Below, piece after piece: positions 42,387 through 50,383 of a stretch of DNA of 64,000 bases; the first letter of the stretch is position 1; each line of letters begins with the position of its first letter. The notes below the pieces were generated by a model. The model was not told the DNA's origin and ran no database searches. It saw only the letters and a list, made by a program, of their open reading frames with translations. The DNA comes from Exiguobacterium sp. s122 (GTDB lineage Bacteria > Bacillota > Bacilli > Exiguobacteriales > Exiguobacteriaceae): contig NZ_JACSMD010000001.1 in the NCBI RefSeq assembly GCF_018618475.1, forward strand, positions 62,001 to 126,000. Reading direction: 5' to 3'. The translations under genes and the position numbers were made by a program.

Positions 42387-42722
42387 TCACCATTCGCGCC
42401 ACTCTTCAGTCATGTCGTCTTCGGTCTCGTAACCGACAAGTGCTGCCCCCGCTTTAATAAAGTCATACAGCTCTTCACGTTCCATCGTCTCAATGAAGTA
42501 GTCATATGCTTCATCAAGCTCGTTCAGCCGTAAAACGAGATCGCGCACCGCTGTACGAATACTCGTTTCAGTACCATCCGAATGAGACAAGGTCGTCACG
42601 TATTGGTGTAGTGCGGCATCAACGGCTCGAATTCCTGAAAGTGTGTACATATCGTCGCCGTCATTTAACCGTTCTTCCCATAGCAGTGTAGGGCGATTCG
42701 CCCATATAGCATCCATAGTCAT
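42387..42722 (-). CDS. Acidic hypothetical protein
   Basis: 111 residues, helical and acidic, with IRTAVRDLVLRLNELDEAYDY-like segments and ending EEWREW. Soluble. GGAGGAATAGAC precedes the ATG. Divergent from the 59-residue membrane protein. Unrecognised. Confidence 0.6.
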   Translation of the reverse strand: MTMDAIWANRPTLLWEERLNDGDDMYTLSGIRAVDAALHQYVTTLSHSDGTETSIRTAVRDLVLRLNELDEAYDYFIETMEREELYDFIKAGAALVGYETEDDMTEEWREW

Positions 42723-42807
42723 GTCTATTCCTCCTCGATTGGGTCCACAGCTTTCCTTCTATCCGAGTAAAGATGTTTGGTATGATAGAAAAAAAGGGGG
42801 ACTGTCT

Positions 42808-42987
42808 GTGCGGTATTGGGATCATTTTAAACGAGCATTCATACCGATTGCGCTCATCTTGATCGGACTTGCGATCTTCTATACATTATCGGCAAGAAAC
42901 AACCCGGCCTTGACCATTCTTGGCGCTGGAATCGTCGGTGTCATTTTATTTTTAGTGATGCGCCATATGAATCGGGTCGAGGATTAA
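42808..42987 (+). CDS. Small two-helix membrane protein, 59 residues
   Basis: A GTG at 42808 with AAGGGGGA upstream opens a frame for 59 residues with two hydrophobic segments (about 9-26 and 33-50). TATGAT at 42781-42786 could be its -10. The longer open frame upstream crosses the divergent gene and is not coding. Unrecognised. Confidence 0.6.
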   Translation: MRYWDHFKRAFIPIALILIGLAIFYTLSARNNPALTILGAGIVGVILFLVMRHMNRVED

Positions 42988-42989
42988 AG

Positions 42990-43019
42990 ACGAGAACACG
43001 TTCGTGGTTCTCGTTTTTT
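42990..43019 (+). terminator. Terminator of the 59-residue protein gene
   Basis: ACGAGAAC / GTTCTCGT arms followed by TTTTTT. Confidence 0.75.
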
Positions 43020-43069
43020 GTTCTCGCTTCATTTTTTTGGGTACACTACATAGTAAGGAGGGATGTATC

Positions 43070-44020
43070 ATGGCAAAAGCTACATTTGCGGGAGGCTGTT
43101 TTTGGTGTATGGTCAAACCGTTTCATAAATACGAGGGTGTCGAGCAGGTCGTCTCAGGTTATACAGGCGGACATGTCGATAACCCGACGTATCAACAAGT
43201 CTGTTCGGAGACAACGGGGCACTTAGAAGCAATCGAAGTCACGTATGACCCAGACGTCATCTCGTATGAGGAGTTATTAAACATTTATTGGCGTCAAATC
43301 GATCCGACCGACGGCGGTGGACAGTTTAACGACCGCGGGGAATCGTATCGCCCAGCGATTTTCTACCATTCGGAAGAACAACGTACAGCGGCTGAACAAT
43401 CGAAGCAAGAAATCGAGGAGTCAGGCCGATTCGATCGTTCCATCGAAGTCGAAATTCGTCCAGCCCAGACGTTTTGGGAAGCGGAAGACTACCATCAAGA
43501 CTACTACAAGAAGAATCCGTTCCGTTATGAGATGTATCGTGTCGGTTCAGGACGCGCGAAATTCATCAAAGAGGCGTGGAGCGATAAGAAGCAACAGAAA
43601 GAATTAAAAGAACGGCTCACCCCGATGCAATATAAAGTCACGCAAGAGAACGGAACCGAGCCGCCATTTCAAAATGAATATTGGGACGAGGAGCGAGAAG
43701 GGTTATACGTTGATATCATCGACGGGACACCGCTCTTCACATCGCGTGACAAGTTTCAGTCGAACTGCGGTTGGCCGAGCTTCTCGCGTCCGATTGAAGA
43801 AAAGCAACTCGATTTGAATATGGACACAACGCATCATATGGTACGGACCGAAGTTCGTTCCAAACGTGCCGATAGTCACCTCGGTCATTTGTTCGACGAT
43901 GGTCCAAAAGAACTTGGTGGATTGCGTTACTGCATCAATTCAGCCTCGCTTCGGTTTATTCCGAAAGAAGAGCTCGAGTCAGCCGGCTACGGAGAATATA
44001 AGCATTTATTTGACGCGTGA
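43070..44020 (+). CDS. msrAB: Bifunctional peptide-methionine sulfoxide reductase MsrA/MsrB
   Basis: 316 residues. The MsrA domain (1-160) has catalytic C10 in GGCFWC; the MsrB domain (about 170-310) has catalytic C288 in RYCINSASL. Together they reduce both S- and R-methionine sulfoxide in proteins. The zinc-binding CxxC pairs of many MsrB domains are absent. The ATG at 43070 has AAGGAGGGATGTATC. Followed 13 nt later by a DUF2252 gene. Confidence 0.95.
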   Translation: MAKATFAGGCFWCMVKPFHKYEGVEQVVSGYTGGHVDNPTYQQVCSETTGHLEAIEVTYDPDVISYEELLNIYWRQIDPTDGGGQFNDRGESYRPAIFYHSEEQRTAAEQSKQEIEESGRFDRSIEVEIRPAQTFWEAEDYHQDYYKKNPFRYEMYRVGSGRAKFIKEAWSDKKQQKELKERLTPMQYKVTQENGTEPPFQNEYWDEEREGLYVDIIDGTPLFTSRDKFQSNCGWPSFSRPIEEKQLDLNMDTTHHMVRTEVRSKRADSHLGHLFDDGPKELGGLRYCINSASLRFIPKEELESAGYGEYKHLFDA

Positions 44021-44033
44021 AGGGGAGAAGGCG

Positions 44034-45326
44034 ATGTTCACTTCAGTCAAGCAACAAATTCGTCGCGAGACGATTGCGACCGTCCTTGATTATTATGATA
44101 CGTCGATTCGAAACTTGTCCGAGGAAGCACGGCGTGAAAAATACACGAAAATGAGCGCGAGCCCGTTTTCTTTTTTCCGGGGCAGCTCCCACTTGTTTTA
44201 TTACGATTTTGCGAAAGTCCCGCTCGCATTTGACACCGGGGACGCGCATCCGACGTTCATCCAAGGGGATTTGCATTTTGAGAACTTCGGTGTGTTCGAG
44301 GATGGGGCCGGTACGATCATTTATGACGTGAACGACTTCGACGAAGCGTACATCGGTTCCTATTTGTTCGATGTGTTGCGAATGGCGATCTCGGTCGACT
44401 TGTTTGCCACAGAAGCCGGGCTCGACGCGACAGCGGCAATCGAGTCATACGCGAAAACGTATGCCAAAGCGATTGAGCGCTATGCAAACGGAAAAAACGA
44501 GGACGTCCAGTTCACGAAAGCAAACACGTGCAAAGCGATCAAAAAAGTGATTAAAAAAGCCGAGGCGAAAAAAGATGCGTTCATGGCCGAACGGACTGAG
44601 GTGCGCGATGAGGAGCGATACTTCGCGACGAGCGAGGACTTGATTCCGGTAAGCGAGACGATGGCGGCCAAAATCAAAGCGGCCTGGCCCGACTATTTGT
44701 CGTCGTTGAAAGAAGCGCATCGCCATCATGCCGACCATTACGGCGTAAAAGACATCGCCGTCAAACTCGATAGCGGAACGGCCTCGATTGGCTTAGAGCG
44801 CTATTACATCTTGATTGAAGGCGCGGATGACGAACATGACGAAGACGTCATCCTTGAGATGAAAGAGGCCCAGTCGGCCGTCCCGTCCCTTTTCTTGCCG
44901 ACGCATCCGTTGTTCGAGAACGGTCTCTCCCATCAAGGGGCACGGGTGACAGTGGCGCAACGGGCGATGGTGCATAGCGGGGACCCGTACCTCGGTTATT
45001 TGACAATCGATGATCACGAATATTATGTACGACAACGTTCCCCGTATAAACGGAAAGTGAAGGCGAAACACATCAAAGACGAGGCGGCGCTTATTGAGAC
45101 GTTGAACGTTCAAGCTGAAATTACGGCCAAGGTCCATGCCCGTGCAGATGCGGATGCGAATGTCCTTGATTATGAGGCAAGTGAGCGGATTGCCGCCGCA
45201 ATCGGAGACGCCAAACCGCTCTTTATCCGTCAAATTGCGAGATGGGCTAAATTTTACGGAGATCAAGTCCGGTATGATTTTGAGGCGTTCCAAGCATGGC
45301 TCGCCACCCGCGACGAACAAGCGTGA
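44034..45326 (+). CDS. DUF2252 family protein
   Basis: 430 residues. FFRGSSHLFYYDFAKVP near 48-64 and IQGDLHFENFGVFEDGAGTIIYDVNDFDEAYIG-type sequence near 80-110 (H-x-E-N-F and D-V-N-D-F-D) recall the aminoglycoside-kinase-like fold of DUF2252. Activity unknown; the HxxN and DxD residues needed for phosphate transfer appear kept. Probably co-transcribed with msrAB. AGGGGAGAAGGCG precedes the ATG. Confidence 0.85.
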   Translation: MFTSVKQQIRRETIATVLDYYDTSIRNLSEEARREKYTKMSASPFSFFRGSSHLFYYDFAKVPLAFDTGDAHPTFIQGDLHFENFGVFEDGAGTIIYDVNDFDEAYIGSYLFDVLRMAISVDLFATEAGLDATAAIESYAKTYAKAIERYANGKNEDVQFTKANTCKAIKKVIKKAEAKKDAFMAERTEVRDEERYFATSEDLIPVSETMAAKIKAAWPDYLSSLKEAHRHHADHYGVKDIAVKLDSGTASIGLERYYILIEGADDEHDEDVILEMKEAQSAVPSLFLPTHPLFENGLSHQGARVTVAQRAMVHSGDPYLGYLTIDDHEYYVRQRSPYKRKVKAKHIKDEAALIETLNVQAEITAKVHARADADANVLDYEASERIAAAIGDAKPLFIRQIARWAKFYGDQVRYDFEAFQAWLATRDEQA

Positions 45327-45381
45327 CACTTGCCGGCTTGCCACGTTTTCCTGCACAATGATGGGTAAAGGATGTGGACGT

Positions 45382-45663
45382 ATGATTACCGAACAACAAC
45401 TCATCGCCCAAATGAAACACGTGATGAACCAAATCGAGCAGTCGAACGGTGAGACGCAAAAACGGCATGTGGCCAAGCTGATGGGCTACTGCGAACTATT
45501 GCTTGCGGACTCGGCCCCGAGTCCCTCCGTTCAACCGTCTATGCCGGTGACGGCAGCGCCTGCGATGGAGAAGCCTCCACTCGATCGGCAAATGGCGGCC
45601 TTTCTCGGCATTCCGCTCGAAGAGGACGAACAACCGAAAACTGATTCACTGCTCGATTTTTAA
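45382..45663 (+). CDS. YwdI-like (DUF5327) small protein
   Basis: 93 residues: an N-terminal helical segment MITEQQLIAQMKHVMNQIEQ, a linker rich in alanine, proline and serine, and an acidic tail ending TDSLLDF. The pattern matches YwdI of Bacillus, of unknown function. GTAAAGGATGTGGACGT precedes the ATG. Confidence 0.7.
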   Translation: MITEQQLIAQMKHVMNQIEQSNGETQKRHVAKLMGYCELLLADSAPSPSVQPSMPVTAAPAMEKPPLDRQMAAFLGIPLEEDEQPKTDSLLDF

Positions 45664-45689
45664 GCTGCGCCATCGGCGTGGCTTTTTTT
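45662..45689 (+). terminator. Terminator of the YwdI-like gene
   Basis: AAGC-GCGCC / GGCGT-GCTT arms with ATC loop, then TTTTT. Confidence 0.7.
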
Positions 45690-45701
45690 AACCCAATTTT
45701 G

Positions 45702-45729
45702 TTGACTTATATACCTAAGGGGGTATAAT
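45702..45729 (+). promoter_or_regulatory. Rhodanese gene promoter with CsoR/CstR-type operator
   Basis: TTGACT, 16 nt, TATAAT. The spacer and -10 are covered by TATACC-TAAGGG-GGTATA (45710-45727), an 18-bp dyad with a G-tract, the hallmark of CsoR-family operators. A persulfide-sensing CstR fits a rhodanese gene best. Confidence 0.6.
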
Positions 45730-45766
45730 CGGGGTGACGATAAGGAATGAGGATGGAGGTAGACCG

Positions 45767-46135
45767 ATGATTGATTTCTTGTTTGTAGCAGTCTTGATTG
45801 GATTGATTTACGTGTGGTGGTCGAAGCGGAGCAGTGTGAAGACGGTGTCGACGGGTGAACTGAAGCGTAAGATTAGCGAGGAACAGAACATTCAGTTGCT
45901 CGACGTGCGGGAACCGCAAGAATATCGAGGTGGTCATATTCAACAGGCGAAAAATGTGCCTCTCTCCGGCTTCTTGCGCGCGCATGCCCAATATCCGAAA
46001 GAGAAAGACCGTCCCGTTTATGTCATCTGTCAAAGCGGGATGCGTAGTCAACGGGCGGCCGTGATGTTACAGAAGGCAGGCTATACAGACGTCTATTCGG
46101 TCAAGGGCGGGATGAGCTTTTGGCGTGAATCATAA
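45767..46135 (+). CDS. Membrane-anchored rhodanese-like sulfurtransferase
   Basis: 122 residues: an N-terminal membrane helix (2-18) and a single rhodanese domain with LLDVREPQEYRGGHI near 44-58 and the active-site loop CQSGMRS, catalytic C88. It would carry sulfane sulfur on the cytoplasmic face of the membrane, similar to YqhL. The ATG at 45767 follows GGATGGAGG. Confidence 0.88.
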   Translation: MIDFLFVAVLIGLIYVWWSKRSSVKTVSTGELKRKISEEQNIQLLDVREPQEYRGGHIQQAKNVPLSGFLRAHAQYPKEKDRPVYVICQSGMRSQRAAVMLQKAGYTDVYSVKGGMSFWRES

Positions 46136-46168
46136 AAAAACCGGCTGACATGATTCAGCCGGTTTTTT
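46134..46168. terminator. Bidirectional terminator between rhodanese and phosphatase genes
   Basis: CCGGCTGA-CATGAT-TCAGCCGG flanked by A7 and T6. Confidence 0.88.
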
Positions 46169-46172
46169 ACAC

Positions 46173-47498
46173 CTATTTCAGTTTCATCGCCTGTAGGATA
46201 TGCTTTGGCACATCCGTATTGTCGAGCAATCCATTGAACCGTTCTTGTTGGGGGCCGTATGCGTAGAGCGGCACGTCGACACCTGTATGTTGAGTCGTCG
46301 TCCAACCGACATAGGCCCGCTTACTGATGATTTCATTCAAGGTTATGACGCGTTTTGACTCCTCCGCAGATCGAATCAGTTCAGCCTCCTTCGGTGTGAG
46401 CGTCATCGACGTATACTGCTCGACGACAGCCTCGACGTTTGTCAGCTCCTCATCGAACGCATCGACCATGAAGTCTCCAGTCGCCGTAACGGAACGAAGC
46501 ACTTCCGGTTTTGCGACGTATTCGCCATAGCCGCCTACGGACATGCCGCCGGTGTCATGGTCTCCGGCAACGACGACGAGCGTCTGTTTATCCTTCATCG
46601 CGAATTGGAGAGCAGCCTCGAACGCCTCGTGGAACGCTTCTGCGTCCTTCATCGCCCATGCGGCATCATGGGCGTGTCCCGCCCAATCGATTTGACTTCC
46701 TTCAACCATGAGGAAGAACCCATCTTTATCTTGTTTCAGTGAAGTGAGGGCCGCGTCAGTCATCTCGGCCAAGCTCGGTTCGTTCGTGTGATCGCGATCG
46801 AGTTCAGGTGCCATCGCATCGTCCGCGAATAGACCGAGTAATTTAGCGGACTTGGCAGCTTTTAACTCGTCACGGTTCGTCGCATACGTATAACCGGCTT
46901 CTTCTGCGCGTTTAATCAAGTCTTCTTTTTGTAGTCCGCCGTTCGCTTCCGTATTGAAATATTTTTGACCACCGCCGAGCAGGACGTCGACTTCGAGAGC
47001 GTCCATGTATTGTTTGGCAATCTCGGCTTCACTCGCTCGTGAAGCAACGTGCGAGGCGAATACGGCGGGTGTCGCGTGCGTGATCGTCGACGTGGCGACG
47101 AGTCCGGTCGCTTTTCCGTTTTGGCTCGCTTTCTCGAGCACGGACGTCAACTCGTTCCCATCCGGATCCATACTGATCGTCCCGTTATTCGTCTTCACAC
47201 CGGTCGCCATCGCCGTGCCGGCCGCGGCCGAATCCGTCACCTTGGAATTTGCGGAATAGGTGCGCATCATGCCGGTCAATCGCTTGTCGAGCGCCGTCTC
47301 ATCTTCACCCGCATACCAGCGATAGTTTGTTGCGTAAGCCGCGGAATAGCCGTCAGGAATCATGAAGATGACGTTCTTGACTGCCCCCTTTCCGTGTTTG
47401 CCATTTGCTTCGGCCGCTTCTTGATTATGTAATCCTGCTGTCCATGTTCCGGCCGTCAAGCCGAGGGCGAGCGTTCCAATCATCCATGTTCGTTTCAT
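46173..47498 (-). CDS. Secreted alkaline phosphatase
   Basis: 441 residues. A signal peptide (1-22 or slightly longer) is followed by the phosphatase domain: metal-binding IFMIPDG with D49, the phosphorylated serine S90 in VTDSAAAGTAMATG, and HDTGG near 320. It releases phosphate from monoesters outside the cell. I looked for PhoP boxes upstream and saw at most one TTTACA unit, so phosphate control is not shown. AAGGAGGCAGACAA precedes the ATG. Confidence 0.93.
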   Translation of the reverse strand: MKRTWMIGTLALGLTAGTWTAGLHNQEAAEANGKHGKGAVKNVIFMIPDGYSAAYATNYRWYAGEDETALDKRLTGMMRTYSANSKVTDSAAAGTAMATGVKTNNGTISMDPDGNELTSVLEKASQNGKATGLVATSTITHATPAVFASHVASRASEAEIAKQYMDALEVDVLLGGGQKYFNTEANGGLQKEDLIKRAEEAGYTYATNRDELKAAKSAKLLGLFADDAMAPELDRDHTNEPSLAEMTDAALTSLKQDKDGFFLMVEGSQIDWAGHAHDAAWAMKDAEAFHEAFEAALQFAMKDKQTLVVVAGDHDTGGMSVGGYGEYVAKPEVLRSVTATGDFMVDAFDEELTNVEAVVEQYTSMTLTPKEAELIRSAEESKRVITLNEIISKRAYVGWTTTQHTGVDVPLYAYGPQQERFNGLLDNTDVPKHILQAMKLK

Positions 47499-47700
47499 TT
47501 GTCTGCCTCCTTAAGTGATGAATCTTACAAACCGAACTATAACGGACGCACATTGCAGTCGCGTTTCCTTCATTTTGAGAAAATGTAAAGAGTTTTAGGT
47601 CCAATTTGCAGAGACCGACTTTTGACCTAACGACGTTTCTGCTTTAGCTTTTTCGGGCATTCTGCTACGGTAAGGGAAGTAGAAGAGAGGGGTAATGACC

Positions 47701-48333
47701 ATGGCAGTGATATTATTTGATATCGATGGGACGCTCGTCGACACGACCGTTCCGATGACAAAGGCGATTCACGAAGCGCTCGAAGCGCTCCCGCATTTAC
47801 CGAAACCGAACGAGGAAACGGTCCGCTCAGGTTATGGACTCGCCGGCAACGCGTTTTGGGAGCACGTCATCCCGGAGGCGACGATTGAAGAGATTCGCCA
47901 AATCCGAAAGCTCCGTCATGAGACACTCGAGCGCGCAATGGAAGGGCAACACGTGTTGTTCGATGGCATATATGAAATGCTCGAAACGCTCCATGCTGAC
48001 GGACACACGTTGACGACCGCGAGCAATTGCGGCGTCCATTACTTGAATTTGATTTTGGACTCGCAACGCATTCGTCCGTTCATGACGGCGCCAGAATGTC
48101 TCGAATCGGTGAGCGGGGAGAAGAAGGCGGACATCTTGACGGCACACCGTCTCCGTCATGGGGACGGGGAGTACATGATGGTCGGGGACCGCAAATCGGA
48201 CGTCGAGGCGGCACGCGCCCATGACTTCCCTGTCGTCTTGACCGGATTCGGATTCGGCAACGAAGAAGAGTGGGCGCTCGCCGATCACGTGATTGAGACG
48301 CCGGCAGATTTAGTCGCCTATATCAACGCATAA
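47701..48333 (+). CDS. HAD phosphatase, PGP/phosphatase-like
   Basis: 210 residues. Nucleophile motif FDIDGTLVD with D7 and D9, cap helices, TTASNCGVHYLN motif II near 100, and the magnesium motif MMVGDRKSDVEAARAH near 160. Resembles phosphoglycolate phosphatase-type HAD proteins. AGAGGGGTAATGACC supports the ATG at 47701; an ATG-less extension of two codons exists. Substrate unknown. Confidence 0.85.
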   Translation: MAVILFDIDGTLVDTTVPMTKAIHEALEALPHLPKPNEETVRSGYGLAGNAFWEHVIPEATIEEIRQIRKLRHETLERAMEGQHVLFDGIYEMLETLHADGHTLTTASNCGVHYLNLILDSQRIRPFMTAPECLESVSGEKKADILTAHRLRHGDGEYMMVGDRKSDVEAARAHDFPVVLTGFGFGNEEEWALADHVIETPADLVAYINA

Positions 48334-48370
48334 AAAAGGACCGGTTGAACATGGCGTTCAACCGGTCTTT
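48332..48370. terminator. Bidirectional terminator between the HAD and aldehyde dehydrogenase genes
   Basis: GACCGGTTGAAC / GTTCAACCGGTC with ATGGC loop and T-runs on both strands. Confidence 0.88.
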
Positions 48371-48371
48371 G

Positions 48372-49784
48372 TTATAAACCGAGCGAGATGTATTTCACTT
48401 CTAAAAACTCTTCGATGCCATGGTGACCGCCTTCACGTCCGAGACCGCTCTCTTTCCATCCGCCGAACGGGGCCTGCGGCGTCGAAGGAAGGCCATCGTT
48501 GACGCCGACGATGCCGTATTCGAGTGCTTCGGCCAAGTAGAGCGCTTCGTTGATGTCTTGGGTGAACACGTACGCGGCGAGCCCGAATGGTGTCGCATTC
48601 GCCCGTTCCACCGCCTCCTCGAGCGTATCAAACGAGGCGATTGGGGCGACCGGCCCAAACGTCTCTTCGTTCATGCAAAGCATGTCCTCGTTCGCGTACC
48701 GGACAACAGCTGGGCGAACGAACAAGCCGTCGAGCTGTTCGCCACCGAACACTTCACCGCCACGAATCTGTGCGTCCTCGAGATGCTTCATCACTTTGTC
48801 GACAGCAGCCTCATCGATGAGCGGACCGATATCGACCCCGTCTTCGAGTCCGTTGCCGACTTTGAGCTCTTCGACCGCCTCGATGAACTTCTTTGAGAAC
48901 GCGTCGACGATGGAACGCTCGACGTAAATACGGTTAGCGCAGACACACGTCTGACCCGCGTTCCGGAACTTTGTCGCAATCGCTTGTGGAACGGCCTTCT
49001 CCAAATCGGCTTTTGCGGTAACGATGAGCGGGGCGTGCCCCCCGAGCTCGAGCGAGATTTTTTTCATCGTATCGGCAGCGTCACGCATGAGCATTTTTCC
49101 GACCTCGGTCGAACCGGTAAACGTCAATTTCCGAACACGTGTGTCTTGTTGCCACGCTTTGACGATGTCGGAAGCCGTGCCCGTCACCAAGTTGATGACG
49201 CCCGGCGGGAAACCGGCCTTTTCTGAAAGTTTGACGAGGTCGATGGCGGTCAACGGTGTGGCCGACGCGGGCTTGATGACGACGGTGCAACCCGAGGCGA
49301 GTGCCGGACCGACTTTTCGCGTGATCATGGCCGCCGGGAAGTTCCATGGCGTGATGGCTGCGACAACACCGACCGGTTGCTTGATGGCGAAGATGCGTTT
49401 GTTGTTCGCCGATGCGGGAATCGTCTCGCCATAGACGCGCCGTCCTTCAGCCGCGTACCACTCGATGAAGCCGTTCGCATAACGGATTTCTCCAATCGCT
49501 TCTTTTAGCGGCTTGCCTTGTTCTTCGACCATCGTCCGGCCGAGTGTTTCCGCCTCCTCTTCAATCAAGCGATGCCACTCGAGTAAAAGCGCCCCGCGTT
49601 CCTCGGCCGTCTTTTGTTGCCACTCCGCCAACGCCGCATGAGCGGCATCAACGGCACGACGGGCCTCCGTTTCTCCGCTCTTCGTGACCGTTGCCATAAT
49701 ATTTCCGGTCGCCGGATTTCGGACTTCGATTGTTTCATCCGTCTCGATCCATTCCCCGTTAATCCAGTTATGTTCAGCTCGCAT
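48372..49784 (-). CDS. gabD: NAD(P)-dependent succinate-semialdehyde dehydrogenase
   Basis: 470 residues. PWNFPAAMITRKVGPALASG near 145-165, FTGSTEVGK near 220, the general base in LELGGHAPL near 252 and the catalytic cysteine in GQTCVCANRIYVE near 287 are family motifs; the double cysteine is typical of GabD-like enzymes. It oxidises succinic semialdehyde to succinate. No gabT is nearby, so the substrate is from homology only. The ATG at 49784 follows AAAGGGG. Confidence 0.9.
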   Translation of the reverse strand: MRAEHNWINGEWIETDETIEVRNPATGNIMATVTKSGETEARRAVDAAHAALAEWQQKTAEERGALLLEWHRLIEEEAETLGRTMVEEQGKPLKEAIGEIRYANGFIEWYAAEGRRVYGETIPASANNKRIFAIKQPVGVVAAITPWNFPAAMITRKVGPALASGCTVVIKPASATPLTAIDLVKLSEKAGFPPGVINLVTGTASDIVKAWQQDTRVRKLTFTGSTEVGKMLMRDAADTMKKISLELGGHAPLIVTAKADLEKAVPQAIATKFRNAGQTCVCANRIYVERSIVDAFSKKFIEAVEELKVGNGLEDGVDIGPLIDEAAVDKVMKHLEDAQIRGGEVFGGEQLDGLFVRPAVVRYANEDMLCMNEETFGPVAPIASFDTLEEAVERANATPFGLAAYVFTQDINEALYLAEALEYGIVGVNDGLPSTPQAPFGGWKESGLGREGGHHGIEEFLEVKYISLGL

Positions 49785-49870
49785 CTTGATTTCCCCTTTC
49801 ATCTAGGTGCACAGTAAGAAAGTACCCGTTTTCAAAAATCATACACAATTTTACAAAGGGGAGACGAATC

Positions 49871-50383
49871 ATGTGGATGATTCTCATTGGTTATCTCGTG
49901 GGCAGTGTGCTCGGGGGACGCCTCTACGGTTTAATAAGTGGACACGACCTCTCGAAGAGTGGATCCGGTAATACAGGGGCGAGAAACGCGTTTCGCGCAG
50001 GTGGAGTCAAAGCATTTTTATTTGTCTACGGGTTCGACGTCTTGAAGACAGTCCTCGTCTTATCGTTTAGCGGAACGTATTTTTGGGAGACCGCCCTCGC
50101 TTTGACGGTGGGGCACATTTATCCTCTCTGGCAGATGAGACGTGGTGGGAAGGGATATGCCGTTTTTTCTGGAATTATTTTAGCGTATAGCCCGCTTTGG
50201 TTTGTGGCAGGTCTTTTGCTTTTACTCGTCTTCATCAAACTGACGGGCAACTCTCGGGAGACAGGGCTCGTGATGCTCATCTTGTTGCCTCTTGCGGCAC
50301 TCGGTGAATGGAGCGACGTGATGATTTCATGTGTCATCCTAAGCATCATCTGGTGGCATCATCGAAAGGGGAAAACGACATGA
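49871..50383 (+). CDS. PlsY-like acyl-phosphate acyltransferase paralogue
   Basis: 170 residues, about five membrane helices. GSGNTGARNAFRAGG near 32-46 and GHIYPLWQMRRGGKGYAVFSG near 78-98 are the PlsY active-site loops. PlsY makes lysophosphatidate from acyl phosphate and glycerol 3-phosphate. At 170 residues it is shorter than usual, and its stop overlaps the next gene, a GNAT-aminotransferase fusion, suggesting a special role rather than the housekeeping one. Confidence 0.82.
   Translation: MWMILIGYLVGSVLGGRLYGLISGHDLSKSGSGNTGARNAFRAGGVKAFLFVYGFDVLKTVLVLSFSGTYFWETALALTVGHIYPLWQMRRGGKGYAVFSGIILAYSPLWFVAGLLLLLVFIKLTGNSRETGLVMLILLPLAALGEWSDVMISCVILSIIWWHHRKGKTT

Noticed and set aside
42643-42807. 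N-terminal extension of the 59-residue membrane protein
   Set aside because: It overlaps the divergent gene and its promoter and has no ribosome binding site; GTG at 42808 has one.
47499-47700. PhoP box upstream of the alkaline phosphatase
   Set aside because: Only one TTTACA-like unit is visible; the expected direct repeats at 11-nt period are missing.
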